Assembly: GCF_020622345.1 (NCBI RefSeq)
Contig: NZ_JACNMO010000001.1
Location: 124,001-188,000, forward strand
Source of the DNA: Roseobacter weihaiensis
GTDB taxonomy: Bacteria; Pseudomonadota; Alphaproteobacteria; Rhodobacterales; Rhodobacteraceae
Direction: 5' to 3'
Length of the DNA stretch: 64,000 bases
Shown here: one piece after another, positions 9,580-18,376 of the stretch
Layout of the letters: every line of letters begins with the position of its first letter
Numbering within the stretch: the first letter of the stretch is position 1
Notes under the pieces: model-generated
Databases searched by the model: none
Told to the model about the DNA's origin: nothing
What the model saw: only the letters and a program-made list of their open reading frames with translations
Program-made: the position numbers and the translations under genes

Positions 9580-11112
9580 CTAACTGCGCGGCACTTTACG
9601 CAATCTCAACGCAGCGCCCGCAACCAGTCCCAGCAGGATCAGTATCGCAATCGGCGCATCCCCTATCTTGCTGTAAAGCGTGGGCGGCATCGGGCGGGGC
9701 AAGGGCGCATCCAGAAAATCCGCCACGCCCAGTGGCAACGCGGCCATGACCCGACCAAAGGGGTCGATCATCGCCGAAATACCTGTGTTAGCTGCCCGCA
9801 TCAGGGGAAGGCCCTGTTCGATGGCGCGCATACGGGCCTGGGCCAGATGCTGCTGGGGCCCGGCATATTGCCCGAACCATGCATCATTGGTGACCTGCAA
9901 CAGAAAATCGGGCCGTTCGGGCGCACCATTCACGCCATGGGCAAAGACAACCTCGTAGCAGATCAACGGCAGGCCCCGACCCAAGGGGCCGAATTCCAGA
10001 ATGACAGCGCCAGGACCGCTGGCGAACCCCGCGCCATTGGCTGCAAGGCCGGTCAGACTCAAGCGATCCGCAAGATGCGCAAAGGGGATGTATTCCCCAA
10101 AAGGCACCAGATGGTGCTTGTCATAGATATCGCGGACGCGACCGTCGGGCCCTAGCACCGCCAGCGCATTGCGTAGCCTGTCGCCGTCAAACCGCAGTGC
10201 GCCAAGGGTTACCGTCCGACCCGCCGCGGCCGCGGAGATCTCCACCAGAACAGGCTCTGCTGTATCAAGACGCCACGGGATCGCCGTTTCCGGCCAGACG
10301 ATCAGATCAGGGGCCTGATCCGGCGCGCGCGGGGCCGCACGCGTGAAGCCGAGCTGGCGTTGGAAAAAGACCTCTGCCATGTCGGGTTGCCACTTGAGGT
10401 GTTGTGCAGCGTTGGGTTGCACCAGCCGCACCCATTGCCCGGTAAGCTCGCTCGGTGGACGGGCCTGCGGCAGGTGAAACGCCAGCGCCACCCCAACAAA
10501 GAGCGCGATCTGGCCCAACCGCAACGACGTCTTTGAGGCCGTGCCCGGTGGGATCGACAGCAGCCACGCCAGCAACATCAGGACCAGCGTTGCCCCATGC
10601 GGACCGCCCCAGGCGAGAAGACGCGACACGGGTCCCTCGATCATGACCTGCGCAGGGCTCGCCCAGGGAAAGCCGGTGAACACATAGGCCCGCAACATCT
10701 CGGTCCCTGCCCAGCACAGCACCAGGCCAAAGGCTGCGGGCGATAGGAGCCGGGCCACCCAGAACGCAAGGCCCCAGAACAAGGCAAGCCCCATGCTGAG
10801 AAACAGCAGGGCAAAAGGGGCCATCCAGCCGTGACGTGCCACATCCACCTGAAACGGCTCCACAATCCAGATCAGCGAGAGGGCAAAATACCCTACCCCG
10901 AAGGCCCATCCTGTCAAGGCCGCGTCGATCCGCGTCCCTTGAGCCCGCCACATGGCAAACCCTGCAGACAGGGCCAGCAAAAGCGCGAGGGGATACTCAT
11001 AGGGCGCCTGGCCCAGCGCCGCCACCGCGCCCATGGCGGCCGACAAGGCGAGGCGCAGGGCGCGCGGCGCCTGCGAGAACCGACGCGCGACACCCGAGAT
11101 TTGCAGGCTCAC
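9580..11112 (-). CDS. lnt: Apolipoprotein N-acyltransferase
   Basis: A 510-residue inner-membrane enzyme that adds the third acyl chain to lipoproteins. About six hydrophobic segments occupy residues 20-215, followed by the nitrilase-like periplasmic domain with the catalytic triad in WPETAIPW (Glu), DKHHLVPFGEYIPF (Lys) and LICYEVVF (Cys), and a final hydrophobic segment near residue 490. Length and order are normal for Lnt. Its start overlaps the end of corC by 4 bases, which places it in the miaB-ybeZ-ybeY-corC-lnt unit. Confidence 0.96.
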   Translation of the reverse strand: MSLQISGVARRFSQAPRALRLALSAAMGAVAALGQAPYEYPLALLLALSAGFAMWRAQGTRIDAALTGWAFGVGYFALSLIWIVEPFQVDVARHGWMAPFALLFLSMGLALFWGLAFWVARLLSPAAFGLVLCWAGTEMLRAYVFTGFPWASPAQVMIEGPVSRLLAWGGPHGATLVLMLLAWLLSIPPGTASKTSLRLGQIALFVGVALAFHLPQARPPSELTGQWVRLVQPNAAQHLKWQPDMAEVFFQRQLGFTRAAPRAPDQAPDLIVWPETAIPWRLDTAEPVLVEISAAAAGRTVTLGALRFDGDRLRNALAVLGPDGRVRDIYDKHHLVPFGEYIPFAHLADRLSLTGLAANGAGFASGPGAVILEFGPLGRGLPLICYEVVFAHGVNGAPERPDFLLQVTNDAWFGQYAGPQQHLAQARMRAIEQGLPLMRAANTGISAMIDPFGRVMAALPLGVADFLDAPLPRPMPPTLYSKIGDAPIAILILLGLVAGAALRLRKVPRS

Positions 11113-12005
11113 GCAGACTGCGCGACGGTGCGCACGCGCAATCGCTTGATCCGACGGGGATCGGCGTCAATCACTTCGAATTCGGGGCCATCTGGATGCA
11201 CGACCACTTCACCGCGGGCCGGCACCCGGCCCGAGAGCATAAAGACCAACCCCCCCAGCGTGTCGATCTCTTCTTCGTCCACCTCATCATGGGCGGTCAG
11301 CGACTGGCCAATCTCGGCCTCGAAGTCATCCAGCGGCGTTTTGGCAAGCGCCAGATAACATCCGGGTTTCTCTTCGGTGAAGTAAAGCGCCTCATCCACG
11401 TCGTGTTCGTCTTCGATCTCGCCGATGACCTGTTCAATCAGGTCTTCAATGGTGGCCAATCCATCGACGCCACCGTACTCATCGATCACCAGCGCCATGT
11501 GACGCCGTTCCGCCTGCATCTTGGTCAGCAACACGCCAATCGTCATCGAGGGCGGCACAAAGAGCAGCGGGCGCAGCATGGCCCGCATATCGAACTTTGT
11601 GGAGGTGCCGTTAAAGCCATGGGTCAGCGCCAGGTCCTTGAGGTGCAAGAACCCCACCGGCGTGTCCAGCGTACCATCGTAGACCGGCAGACGGCTCAGC
11701 CCGGTTTCTTTGAACACAGCCACCACTTCGTCCAGCGTGCTGGTGGCCGGGATTGCCATGATGTCCGCCTTGGGAACCGAGACATCCTCAACCCGCATGC
11801 TGCGCAGGTTCATCATGCCATGGGTCTGATGACGCTCTGTGCTGGCGGAGGCACGCGGTGCCTTGCCTTCCTCTTCCGAGGGGCTGAGTGCGCCAATGAC
11901 GCGGCTGAAAAAGCCACCTTGGCGGGAGGTTTCGGTATCTTGGGAAGGGTTTTGTTCGTCGCGCGCGCGCTGCGCTGCGTCAGATGATCCGTCGTTGTCG
12001 CCCAT
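11109..12005 (-). CDS. corC: CBS-domain protein of the CorC/HlyC (YbeX) family
   Basis: A 298-residue cytoplasmic protein with paired CBS domains (about residues 65-185, containing the DIMAIPATSTLDEVVAVF and SRLPVYDGTLDTPVGFLHL segments) and a C-terminal CorC/HlyC transporter-associated domain (about 205-285). Homologues are linked to Mg/Co efflux or to ribosome maturation; the role here is not shown by sequence. I chose the ATG at 12005 because it has AGGACCC upstream; the open frame runs 30 codons farther and would overlap ybeY. The 4-base overlap with lnt indicates coupling. Confidence 0.9.
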   Translation of the reverse strand: MGDNDGSSDAAQRARDEQNPSQDTETSRQGGFFSRVIGALSPSEEEGKAPRASASTERHQTHGMMNLRSMRVEDVSVPKADIMAIPATSTLDEVVAVFKETGLSRLPVYDGTLDTPVGFLHLKDLALTHGFNGTSTKFDMRAMLRPLLFVPPSMTIGVLLTKMQAERRHMALVIDEYGGVDGLATIEDLIEQVIGEIEDEHDVDEALYFTEEKPGCYLALAKTPLDDFEAEIGQSLTAHDEVDEEEIDTLGGLVFMLSGRVPARGEVVVHPDGPEFEVIDADPRRIKRLRVRTVAQSA

Positions 12006-12048
12006 TGGGTCCTGTTCTGAATTAAAGCGGGCCACCCCGCCGATTGTA

Positions 12049-12543
12049 TCAATATGGGTCATCAAGCCCCAGTTTGCCAAGTATTTCGGTCTCAATTCTC
12101 TGCATCAGCGTGGCATCAGGGTCACGAACATGGTCATACCCCAATAAATGTAACGTTCCATGAACAACGAGATGCGTCACATGGTCTGCCATCGATTTAT
12201 GCAGCTCGGCGGCTTCGCGCGCGCAGGTGTCATAGGCGATTGCGATATCTCCGAGCGCCAGGCTGCCATCAGGTCCCGGCAAAACGGGAAACGGTGTGCC
12301 ACCCGCCACATCCGGCGCAAGCGACGCAGCAGGCCAACTGAGGACATTTGTGGCCACCGGCTTGCTGCGAAACTCACCGTTTAAGGTGGCAATGCGCGTG
12401 TCATCGCAGGCCAGCACGGAAATCTCGGCAGCCTCTGCGTCAATCCCCAGGTGGAGAAAGCTTGCCGCCAGCGCCTTTTCCACCAACCCGTTGAAATCCA
12501 GGCTGTTCCAACGGTCGTCTTCGATGAGTATGTCGATCTCCAT
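12049..12543 (-). CDS. ybeY: rRNA maturation endoribonuclease YbeY
   Basis: A 164-residue zinc-dependent RNase required for 16S rRNA 3' processing and ribosome quality control. The signature [15 protein letters not shown] near residues 126-140 holds the three zinc-binding histidines. I used the ATG at 12543 ([12 protein letters not shown]); a TTG five codons upstream is also in frame, but it leaves only one base after the AAAGGAG. It is between ybeZ (30 bp upstream) and corC (43 bp downstream), the conserved order seen in E. coli. Confidence 0.94.
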   Translation of the reverse strand: MEIDILIEDDRWNSLDFNGLVEKALAASFLHLGIDAEAAEISVLACDDTRIATLNGEFRSKPVATNVLSWPAASLAPDVAGGTPFPVLPGPDGSLALGDIAIAYDTCAREAAELHKSMADHVTHLVVHGTLHLLGYDHVRDPDATLMQRIETEILGKLGLDDPY

Positions 12544-12573
12544 GGGCCAGCCGGGCAAGCTCCTTTGGCGGGG

Positions 12574-13608
12574 TCAGGTCGCGGGCGGGTCGGCCTCATA
12601 GGCCTCGATGATCGCCGCAACCAGCGGGTGACGCACGACGTCCTTGGAGGTGAAGTAGTTGAAGCTGATCTTGGGAATGGTCCTGAGGAGACGCTCCGCA
12701 TCCGCAAGGCCCGAGGCTGTGCCGCGCGGCAAGTCGATCTGCGTGCGGTCCCCGGTGATCACCATGCGAGACCCCTCGCCCAATCGCGTCAGGAACATCT
12801 TCATCTGCATCGAGGTGGCGTTCTGCGCTTCATCCAGCACGACAAAGGCATTCGACAGCGTGCGCCCGCGCATGAAGGCCAGGGGTGCGATCTCGATCTG
12901 TTTCTCTTCGATCAGGCGGGCCAGCTGCTTGCCCGGCAGAAAATCCCCCAAAGCGTCGTAAAGCGGCTGCATGTAGGGATCGACCTTGTCTTTCATGTCA
13001 CCGGGCAAAAAGCCCAGACGCTCCCCCGCCTCGACCGCCGGGCGCGACAGGATAATCTTATCCACCTGCCCTGACAAAAACATCGACACCCCCACGGCAA
13101 CCGCCAGATAGGTCTTACCCGTGCCCGCAGGGCCGATCCCAAAGGCAAGCTCATGTTCAAAGAGCGACTGCACATAGGCTTTCTGCGCATCCGTTCGCGG
13201 CTCGACCCGTTTCTTGCGGGTCTGAATCTCGACGCGGTTGCCAATGGGCATTTCCAACTGGTCACCATCTTCCGGGCTCGCGACCTCATCGAAAGGCCCC
13301 ATGCGCAACTCCCGGTCCACATCGCCCGGCTCGACCGCGCGACCGCTTTCCAGCCGCGCATATAGGGCATGCAACACGCGCACCGCATCCGTTTGCGCAG
13401 GTGGCTCGCCCATCACGGCAAGCTGGTTGCCGCGCCGGATAATCTGCACGCCAAGTGACTTTTCGATCTGTGTAAGGTTCGCGTCATAAGGACCACAAAG
13501 GTCGATCAGCAAACGATTGTCCGGAAACTCAACCGTCCCTCCGGAAGCAGCGGTCAATGTGTCGGTCGGGCTTGGGTCACTGGGCGGCAATAGCTGCTCC
13601 TCGCGCAT
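12574..13608 (-). CDS. ybeZ: PhoH-family ATPase (YbeZ)
   Basis: A 344-residue cytoplasmic P-loop protein, partner of YbeY in ribosome and RNA metabolism. Walker A GIGPAGTGKTYLA is near residues 158-170, Walker B AFVVLDEAQNATS near 250-262, and a KH-like N-terminal region precedes them. The open frame begins at a TTG at 13650, but ATG 13608 (MREEQLLPPSD) seems a better start; neither has a strong Shine-Dalgarno. It lies directly upstream of ybeY. Confidence 0.93.
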   Translation of the reverse strand: MREEQLLPPSDPSPTDTLTAASGGTVEFPDNRLLIDLCGPYDANLTQIEKSLGVQIIRRGNQLAVMGEPPAQTDAVRVLHALYARLESGRAVEPGDVDRELRMGPFDEVASPEDGDQLEMPIGNRVEIQTRKKRVEPRTDAQKAYVQSLFEHELAFGIGPAGTGKTYLAVAVGVSMFLSGQVDKIILSRPAVEAGERLGFLPGDMKDKVDPYMQPLYDALGDFLPGKQLARLIEEKQIEIAPLAFMRGRTLSNAFVVLDEAQNATSMQMKMFLTRLGEGSRMVITGDRTQIDLPRGTASGLADAERLLRTIPKISFNYFTSKDVVRHPLVAAIIEAYEADPPAT

Positions 13609-13684
13609 ATGAGTCGTTTTGACGGTGCCAATTCCAAGAGGGCAACGCAAGCGCCAGAGCCGTTATTTGATCCCAGCCGCTCGT

Positions 13685-13715
13685 AAAAAAAGCCGGCAGG
13701 TATAATCCCGCCGGC
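13685..13715 (-). terminator. Rho-independent terminator after the small lipoprotein gene
   Basis: GCCGGCAGG (13692-13700) and CCCGCCGGC (13707-13715) form a 9-bp stem with one mismatch; on the minus strand it is followed by seven T (plus A 13685-13691). It lies about 25 bases after the stop of the lipoprotein gene and separates it from ybeZ. Confidence 0.85.
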
Positions 13716-13740
13716 GTCTCAAGGCGCTCCGGCCAATACT

Positions 13741-14049
13741 TTAAAGCGCGTCGCCAAGGACCGTGGCACCACCACCCTTGAAATCGCCCACGACCTGGGT
13801 AGGGGGCGCGATCCCCGAGCAGACAGGCTTGCCGGTGCGGCGATCAAGACGTGCCGACAGATATCCTTCGATACCGTCATCGATGATCCAGTGGTCGCAA
13901 CCATTGGGATCAACCCATATCCCGGCTCTCAGGCTGGAGAGCTCTTTCTGGTCGAACAATCCAAAATCAGAGGTCTTGCTGGGTCCGACCTCGGTGCAGC
14001 CAGCGACGGAAAGCGCCGCGACAATTGCGAAATATCTGATACGTGACAT
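13741..14049 (-). CDS. Small lipoprotein with GCxHW-DDG-EG module
   Basis: A 102-residue predicted lipoprotein. The start MSRIRYFAIVAALSVAGC ends in a VAGC lipobox, so Cys18 would be lipidated. The mature part contains IWVDPNGCDHWIIDDGIEGY (about residues 43-62) and ends with a KPVC segment. The same module occurs in the mature part of the OmpA-family protein encoded 11 bp upstream on the same strand, which suggests a functional pair in the outer membrane or periplasm. No enzyme motif is visible; the function is unknown. A good terminator follows. Confidence 0.8.
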   Translation of the reverse strand: MSRIRYFAIVAALSVAGCTEVGPSKTSDFGLFDQKELSSLRAGIWVDPNGCDHWIIDDGIEGYLSARLDRRTGKPVCSGIAPPTQVVGDFKGGGATVLGDAL

Positions 14050-14060
14050 GTCCACTCTCC

Positions 14061-14636
14061 TTAGCTGACGCAAATGATTTCAACGCGGCGGTTCTGGGCC
14101 CGTCCCGCAGCTGTATCGTTGGAGGCTGCGGGTTTACGCTCGCCGTAACCCTGTACCGTTGAAATACGCACGCCGGCTTCTCTTGCAATTGCTGCTACAG
14201 CATTCGCGCGGTTGAGTGAGAGTTCCATATTGGCCGCGTCGGAGTCGACGCTGTCAGTGTGGCCTGCGACCGAAAAGGTTCGAAATTCGGATTGCCGGAA
14301 AAACTGCACCAACTTGGTCCGGCCAAAATCGCTGATCGCAAAGCTGCCAGGGGCAAAAAACGTGTCTGATTCGACCAGGCCGCAGACACTGCCTTCGCGG
14401 CAGACCGGAATCCCGTTTCTGTTCACATGCGGGGTCATGAACCCTTCGGCCCCATCGTCCATCACCCAATGCTCGCAGCCATCGGGATCTATCCAGATAT
14501 TGGGCACATATTGCTCACTCTCCAGACCCGGTCGTGAGGATGACTGCGCCGCGGCAGCCCCCGCCTGCAGCGCAAAGACTGCGCTTGCAATGACGCATAC
14601 CGCGCCCCGCGCACCTTTCGAAAACCGTTTCACCAT
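14061..14636 (-). CDS. OmpA-family protein with GCxHW-DDG-EG module
   Basis: A 191-residue exported protein. MVKRFSKGARGAVCVIASAV begins a signal peptide that ends near AAAAQ (residue 31). The N-terminal mature part contains IWIDPDGCEHWVMDDGAEGF, nearly the same as in the next gene, and the C-terminal half is an OmpA peptidoglycan-binding domain with FSVAGHTDSVDSDAANMELS and a final GRAQNRRVEI. It is short for an OmpA protein because there is no beta-barrel. The ATG at 14636 was chosen over an upstream in-frame start because only it gives a signal peptide. Probably anchors to peptidoglycan. Confidence 0.88.
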   Translation of the reverse strand: MVKRFSKGARGAVCVIASAVFALQAGAAAAQSSSRPGLESEQYVPNIWIDPDGCEHWVMDDGAEGFMTPHVNRNGIPVCREGSVCGLVESDTFFAPGSFAISDFGRTKLVQFFRQSEFRTFSVAGHTDSVDSDAANMELSLNRANAVAAIAREAGVRISTVQGYGERKPAASNDTAAGRAQNRRVEIICVS

Positions 14637-14817
14637 TACTTTATCCCTTACCAAACAAATGCCCGCGCTTGCACCAAGCCTGACGGGCAGAAAACATTGT
14701 CTGATATTAAATAAAAATGAACGGAATATCACGTTTTCAATCACAACAATTTTCTCCAATTTTTAGTCAATCTCCATCGATAGGCGAAATTCCGGAAATC
14801 ATTGAATCCATTTACCA
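14637..14817. other. AT-rich intergenic region between miaB and the OmpA-type gene
   Basis: This 181-bp stretch is clearly richer in A and T than its neighbours. On the minus strand it holds TTGAAA followed about 17 bases later by T-rich sequence (TTTTTATTTAATAT), a probable promoter region for the OmpA-lipoprotein pair. I see no ORF or strong hairpin in it. Confidence 0.4.
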
Positions 14818-16143
14818 TTATGTACGTTGTATCGCCGCAAGGGAATTGCGTTTCGCTTCAGTGATTCTGACAGGAAGAATGTCGCCGATCGCGGCGGTAC
14901 AGCCGTCGATATGAACCGCGTGCAGATACTCGGATTTGCCGACCATCTGACCGTCAAATCTTCCTTTCTTTTCAACCAGAACGCGGACATCCCGGCCAAC
15001 CATCTCCTTCTGGATGTTCTGCTGCTGTTGGGTGATCAGCGCCTGGATGCGCTGCAGGCGGGCGTCGGCCTCTTCCGGGTCAACCTGCGCGCGTTCCGCC
15101 GCCGGCGTGCCCGGACGGGTGGAGTATTTGAACGAATAAGCGTAGCCATAATTTACCGACTCGATCAAATCGAGCGTCGCCTGAAAGTCTGCTTCGGTCT
15201 CTTCGGGAAAGCCAACGATGAAATCACCGGACAGAAGAATGTCGGGCCTTGCTGCACGAATGCGCTCGATCAGCCTCAGATAGCTCTCGGCGGTGTGGCT
15301 TCGGTTCATCCGTTTGAGGATCCGGTCGGACCCCGATTGCACCGGCAGATGCAGATAGGGCATCAGTTTGGGGCAGTCGCGGTGCGCCTCGATCAGATCG
15401 TCCTGCATGTCATTGGGATGCGATGTAGTAAAGCGGATACGCTCCAGCCCGTCGATGTCATTGAGGGCCCAGATCAGCTGGGCGAGCGATTGCTCCACCC
15501 CGTCCGGGCCCAGGCCATGATAGGCATTGACGTTCTGCCCCAGCAGGGTGATTTCGCGCACGCCGCGCGCGACCAGATCGCGGGCTTCGTCCAGCACCCG
15601 TGTCACCGGGCGGCTGACCTCGGCTCCACGGGTATAGGGTACCACGCAAAAAGCGCAGAATTTATCGCAGCCCTCCTGAACGGTCAGAAAGGCCGATGGC
15701 GCCCGCCTGGCTTTGGGACGGGCGCGCATCTCCTCAAATTTGTCTTCCGGCGGGAAATCGGTATCGAGCGCCTTTTCGCCCTGCCGCAGCCGCGCCTCCA
15801 TCTGCGGCAGACGGTGGTAGGACTGTGGCCCCACCACCAGATCGACAGCAGGCTGACGCCGCATGATCTCTTCGCCCTCGGCCTGTGCCACACAGCCAGC
15901 CACCCCGATCTTGAGATCCGGATTGACGGTTTTGAGCGGTTTCAGCCGGCCCAGTTCCGAATAAACCTTTTCGGCGGCTTTCTCGCGAATGTGGCAGGTA
16001 TTGAGCAGGATCATATCCGCCTCCTCCGCCACTTTCGTTTCCACATAGCCCTCGCCCCCAAGGGCTTCGGCCATGCGTTCGCTGTCATAAACATTCATCT
16101 GGCAGCCGTAAGTCTTGATGAAAAGCTTCTTGGGCGCAGTCAT
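14818..16143 (-). CDS. miaB: tRNA-2-methylthio-N6-isopentenyladenosine synthase
   Basis: A 441-residue radical-SAM enzyme that adds the 2-methylthio group at A37 of tRNAs. The N-terminal UPF0004 domain has three cysteines ([22 protein letters not shown]), the radical SAM cluster motif is [16 protein letters not shown] near residues 150-165, and a TRAM domain occupies the last 65 residues. The open frame extends 24 codons beyond the [17 protein letters not shown] start that matches the family. It is the usual first gene upstream of ybeZ, here separated by the OmpA/lipoprotein pair. Confidence 0.96.
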   Translation of the reverse strand: MTAPKKLFIKTYGCQMNVYDSERMAEALGGEGYVETKVAEEADMILLNTCHIREKAAEKVYSELGRLKPLKTVNPDLKIGVAGCVAQAEGEEIMRRQPAVDLVVGPQSYHRLPQMEARLRQGEKALDTDFPPEDKFEEMRARPKARRAPSAFLTVQEGCDKFCAFCVVPYTRGAEVSRPVTRVLDEARDLVARGVREITLLGQNVNAYHGLGPDGVEQSLAQLIWALNDIDGLERIRFTTSHPNDMQDDLIEAHRDCPKLMPYLHLPVQSGSDRILKRMNRSHTAESYLRLIERIRAARPDILLSGDFIVGFPEETEADFQATLDLIESVNYGYAYSFKYSTRPGTPAAERAQVDPEEADARLQRIQALITQQQQNIQKEMVGRDVRVLVEKKGRFDGQMVGKSEYLHAVHIDGCTAAIGDILPVRITEAKRNSLAAIQRT

Positions 16144-16254
16144 GATCCGGGTCCATTCGATGAGTTGTGCAAAGCTGAGTATCAGCCGCACGCAGGGCTT
16201 GCAATGCGCCTGCAATTACCCGACGCTGCGCAGGTTAAAACAGCGGAGAAACGG

Positions 16255-17124
16255 ATGCGCTCAAAAAGCCTCGGCGACTTTGTGAAAACCGCGGGCAGCG
16301 CCCTGTCAGAAGGCCCCATCGCCATCGTTCTTGTCGAAGACGACGTGGAGGTTGCCACAACCCTGCGCCACCACGAAAAGGCAGGGTTTGCCACCATTCT
16401 GGCGCTGATGCCGGCCCGCTTTGATCTGCCGCAGGACATCGCCGCCGCCGTGCACCGGATCGATTATGACACGAGCGCTGACGGGGCTGTTGAAACGGCC
16501 GTCAACAGCATCATTGCCGCCGCACCGGGTCAGTGGATCTATTACTGCTTTAACGCCGAATATCTTTTTTTCCCCTTTTGCGAAACGCGCAGCGTCAGCG
16601 AAATGCTGACCTTTCATGCAGAAGAACGGCGAGAGGCGATGTTGAGCTATGTGGTCGATCTCTATGCCGATGATCTCTCGCTGTTTCCGGATGCGGTATC
16701 GCTTGAACGCGCGCATCTCGACCGGTCGGGCTATTATGCCCTGGCGCGCACGGATGCGCAGGACAACGACCGCCCAAAAGACCGGCAGCTTGATTTTTAC
16801 GGCGGGCTGCGCTGGCGTTTCGAAGAGCACGTTCCCTACACACGTCGGAAAATTGACCGGATCAGCCTTTTTCGCGCCAAACCCGGACTAATGCTGCGCA
16901 GCGATCACACGCTGTCAGACGAGGAATACAACACCTATGCCTGCCCCTGGCATCACAACCTGACCACAGCGATCTGCTCTTTCCGAACCGCGAAGGCGCT
17001 GAAAAGCAACCCCGGCAGCGCGCAGGCGATCACGACCTTCAAATGGCACAATTCCGAAGCCTTCGAATGGCACTCACGGCAATTGCTGGATCTGGGTCTG
17101 ATGGAGCCCGGCCAGTGGTTCTGA
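16255..17124 (+). CDS. Conserved protein, possibly glycosyltransferase family 2-like
   Basis: A 289-residue cytoplasmic protein with no signal peptide or membrane segment. The N-terminal part (GPIAIVLVEDDVEVATTLRHH and later YYCFNAEYLFFPF) has the look of the nucleotide-binding half of a GT2 fold, and the C-terminus has a distinctive NTYACPWHHNLTTAICSFR segment. I recognise the pattern only loosely from Roseobacter proteins labelled glycosyltransferase-like, and no DXD motif is obvious, so activity is uncertain. The ATG at 16255 has a GGAG six bases upstream. The frame extends far upstream, antisense to miaB, which is not coding. Confidence 0.65.
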   Translation: MRSKSLGDFVKTAGSALSEGPIAIVLVEDDVEVATTLRHHEKAGFATILALMPARFDLPQDIAAAVHRIDYDTSADGAVETAVNSIIAAAPGQWIYYCFNAEYLFFPFCETRSVSEMLTFHAEERREAMLSYVVDLYADDLSLFPDAVSLERAHLDRSGYYALARTDAQDNDRPKDRQLDFYGGLRWRFEEHVPYTRRKIDRISLFRAKPGLMLRSDHTLSDEEYNTYACPWHHNLTTAICSFRTAKALKSNPGSAQAITTFKWHNSEAFEWHSRQLLDLGLMEPGQWF

Positions 17125-17222
17125 GCCTTGCCGAGCCTGTGGGCTGACGAAAGATGATCTGCCACCGGTCTTCGCGCGGTCGCTGAGTGTCTGTCATGCC
17201 GTGGCCGGGGGGGATGGTCAGT

Positions 17223-17642
17223 TCAGCTCGTGCTACGCAGCCGGATCACGACATCGACGGAGGCGATCTCCGCCCCCTCCGGCGCGTCGGGCAACTGGGA
17301 AATGATCAACTGATCAGAAGGTGCATCGGTCAGTGTCGCATCTTCTTCCCAATAAAAATGCGGGTGATCGTGCGTGTTCGTGTCAAAGTAGCTCTTGGAG
17401 CCATCGACTGTCACCTCCTGCACCAGACCAACGTCACAAAACGCACGCAGCGTGTTGTAGACGGTCGCAAGTGATACGGCTTCGCCCTGCGACTTGGCGG
17501 CCTCGAAAAGGCTCTCTGCGGTCACGTGACGATGATTTCCGTCACCGATCAACAACGCCGCCAGCGTCACTCTTTGACGGGTCGGGCGCAGATCAGCCGT
17601 TGCCAGCCAGGCCATTCCCCGTTCATGTTGCGCGTTGGTCAT
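17223..17642 (-). CDS. irr: Fur-family iron response regulator Irr
   Basis: A 139-residue winged-helix regulator. The helix region RPTRQRVTLAALLIGDGNHRHVTAESLFEAA (about residues 19-49) and SLATVYNTLRAF (about 57-68) are typical of the Fur family. The dimerisation half carries NTHDHPHFYWEEDA with an HxHxxH-like cluster, and the CxxC zinc motifs of Fur are absent, which fits Irr, the haem-responsive iron regulator of alphaproteobacteria. Its position divergent from fabA is the standard Rhodobacterales arrangement. Has its own promoter about 30 bases upstream. Confidence 0.88.
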   Translation of the reverse strand: MTNAQHERGMAWLATADLRPTRQRVTLAALLIGDGNHRHVTAESLFEAAKSQGEAVSLATVYNTLRAFCDVGLVQEVTVDGSKSYFDTNTHDHPHFYWEEDATLTDAPSDQLIISQLPDAPEGAEIASVDVVIRLRSTS

Positions 17643-17669
17643 GAAAGCCTCATCTGCAAACTTGTATCT

Positions 17670-17698
17670 ATATAAAGGATTTCGCGAACCGTTTTCAA
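17670..17698 (-). promoter_or_regulatory. Promoter of irr
   Basis: On the minus strand TTGAAA (17698-17693), 17 bases, TTATAT (17675-17670). The expected start near 17663 leaves a leader of about 20 bases before the irr ATG. Confidence 0.65.
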
Positions 17699-17765
17699 TT
17701 GGAAACCTGATCCCGGCAGGCCAAGTGGGTCCAGATTGCCCCGACTGCGCGCATTCAGCGCACCC

Positions 17766-17794
17766 TTGCAGGACGTGGCGACACGGTGCTAGAG
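17766..17794 (+). promoter_or_regulatory. Promoter of the fabA-fabB-fabI operon
   Basis: TTGCAG (17766-17771), 17 bases, CTAGAG (17789-17794), giving a start near 17801 and a leader of about 35 bases with AGGAG before the fabA ATG. Confidence 0.55.
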
Positions 17795-17835
17795 GAGTTC
17801 GACCTTAAAAGATGCCGAGCAGGAGACGCGCCAGA

Positions 17836-18345
17836 ATGGCCCAATACCCCACAAGTTTTGACAAGGAAGGCCTGCTGAAGTGCGCCCGAGGCGAGCTCTT
17901 TGGCCCCGGTAACGCGCAGTTGCCCGAGCCGCCAATGCTGATGATGGACCGGATCACCGACATCTCCGAAGACGGCGGCGAGCATGGCAAGGGCCATGTG
18001 GTGGCAGAGTTCGATATCACGCCAGATCTGTGGTTTTTCGACTGCCATTTTCCAGGCAATCCCATCATGCCCGGCTGTCTTGGGTTGGACGGTCTGTGGC
18101 AGCTGACCGGGTTCAATCTGGGCTGGCGCGGCTGGCAGGGCCGCGGGTACGCCTTGGGCGTGGGCGAGGTGAAACTGACGGGTATGGTCCGGCCCGACCG
18201 GAAAATGCTGACCTACTTTGTGGATTTCACCAAAGCGATCCAAACCCGCCGCTTGACAATGGGGGTGGCCAATGGCCGTGTGGAGGCAGATGGGGAAACC
18301 ATCTATCAAGTGACAGATATGAAGGTTGCGCTCTCAGAAAACTGA
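17836..18345 (+). CDS. fabA: 3-hydroxydecanoyl-ACP dehydratase/isomerase
   Basis: A 169-residue hotdog enzyme that dehydrates 3-hydroxydecanoyl-ACP and isomerises trans-2- to cis-3-decenoyl-ACP, the branch point of anaerobic unsaturated fatty acid synthesis. The active site [20 protein letters not shown] (about residues 65-84) has the catalytic His and Asp. [14 protein letters not shown] is the family start and has AGGAG ten bases upstream. It is the first gene of a fabA-fabB-fabI operon, 31 bp before fabB, and diverges from irr. Confidence 0.97.
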   Translation: MAQYPTSFDKEGLLKCARGELFGPGNAQLPEPPMLMMDRITDISEDGGEHGKGHVVAEFDITPDLWFFDCHFPGNPIMPGCLGLDGLWQLTGFNLGWRGWQGRGYALGVGEVKLTGMVRPDRKMLTYFVDFTKAIQTRRLTMGVANGRVEADGETIYQVTDMKVALSEN

Positions 18346-18376
18346 GGCAAACCCACCGGGAATAAAGGAGTGCGCC

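Noticed and set aside
14827-16254. Upstream extension of the plus-strand gene at 16255 by several hundred codons
   Set aside because: The extension lies antisense to miaB; only the part after 16255 has protein-like character and a ribosome-binding site.
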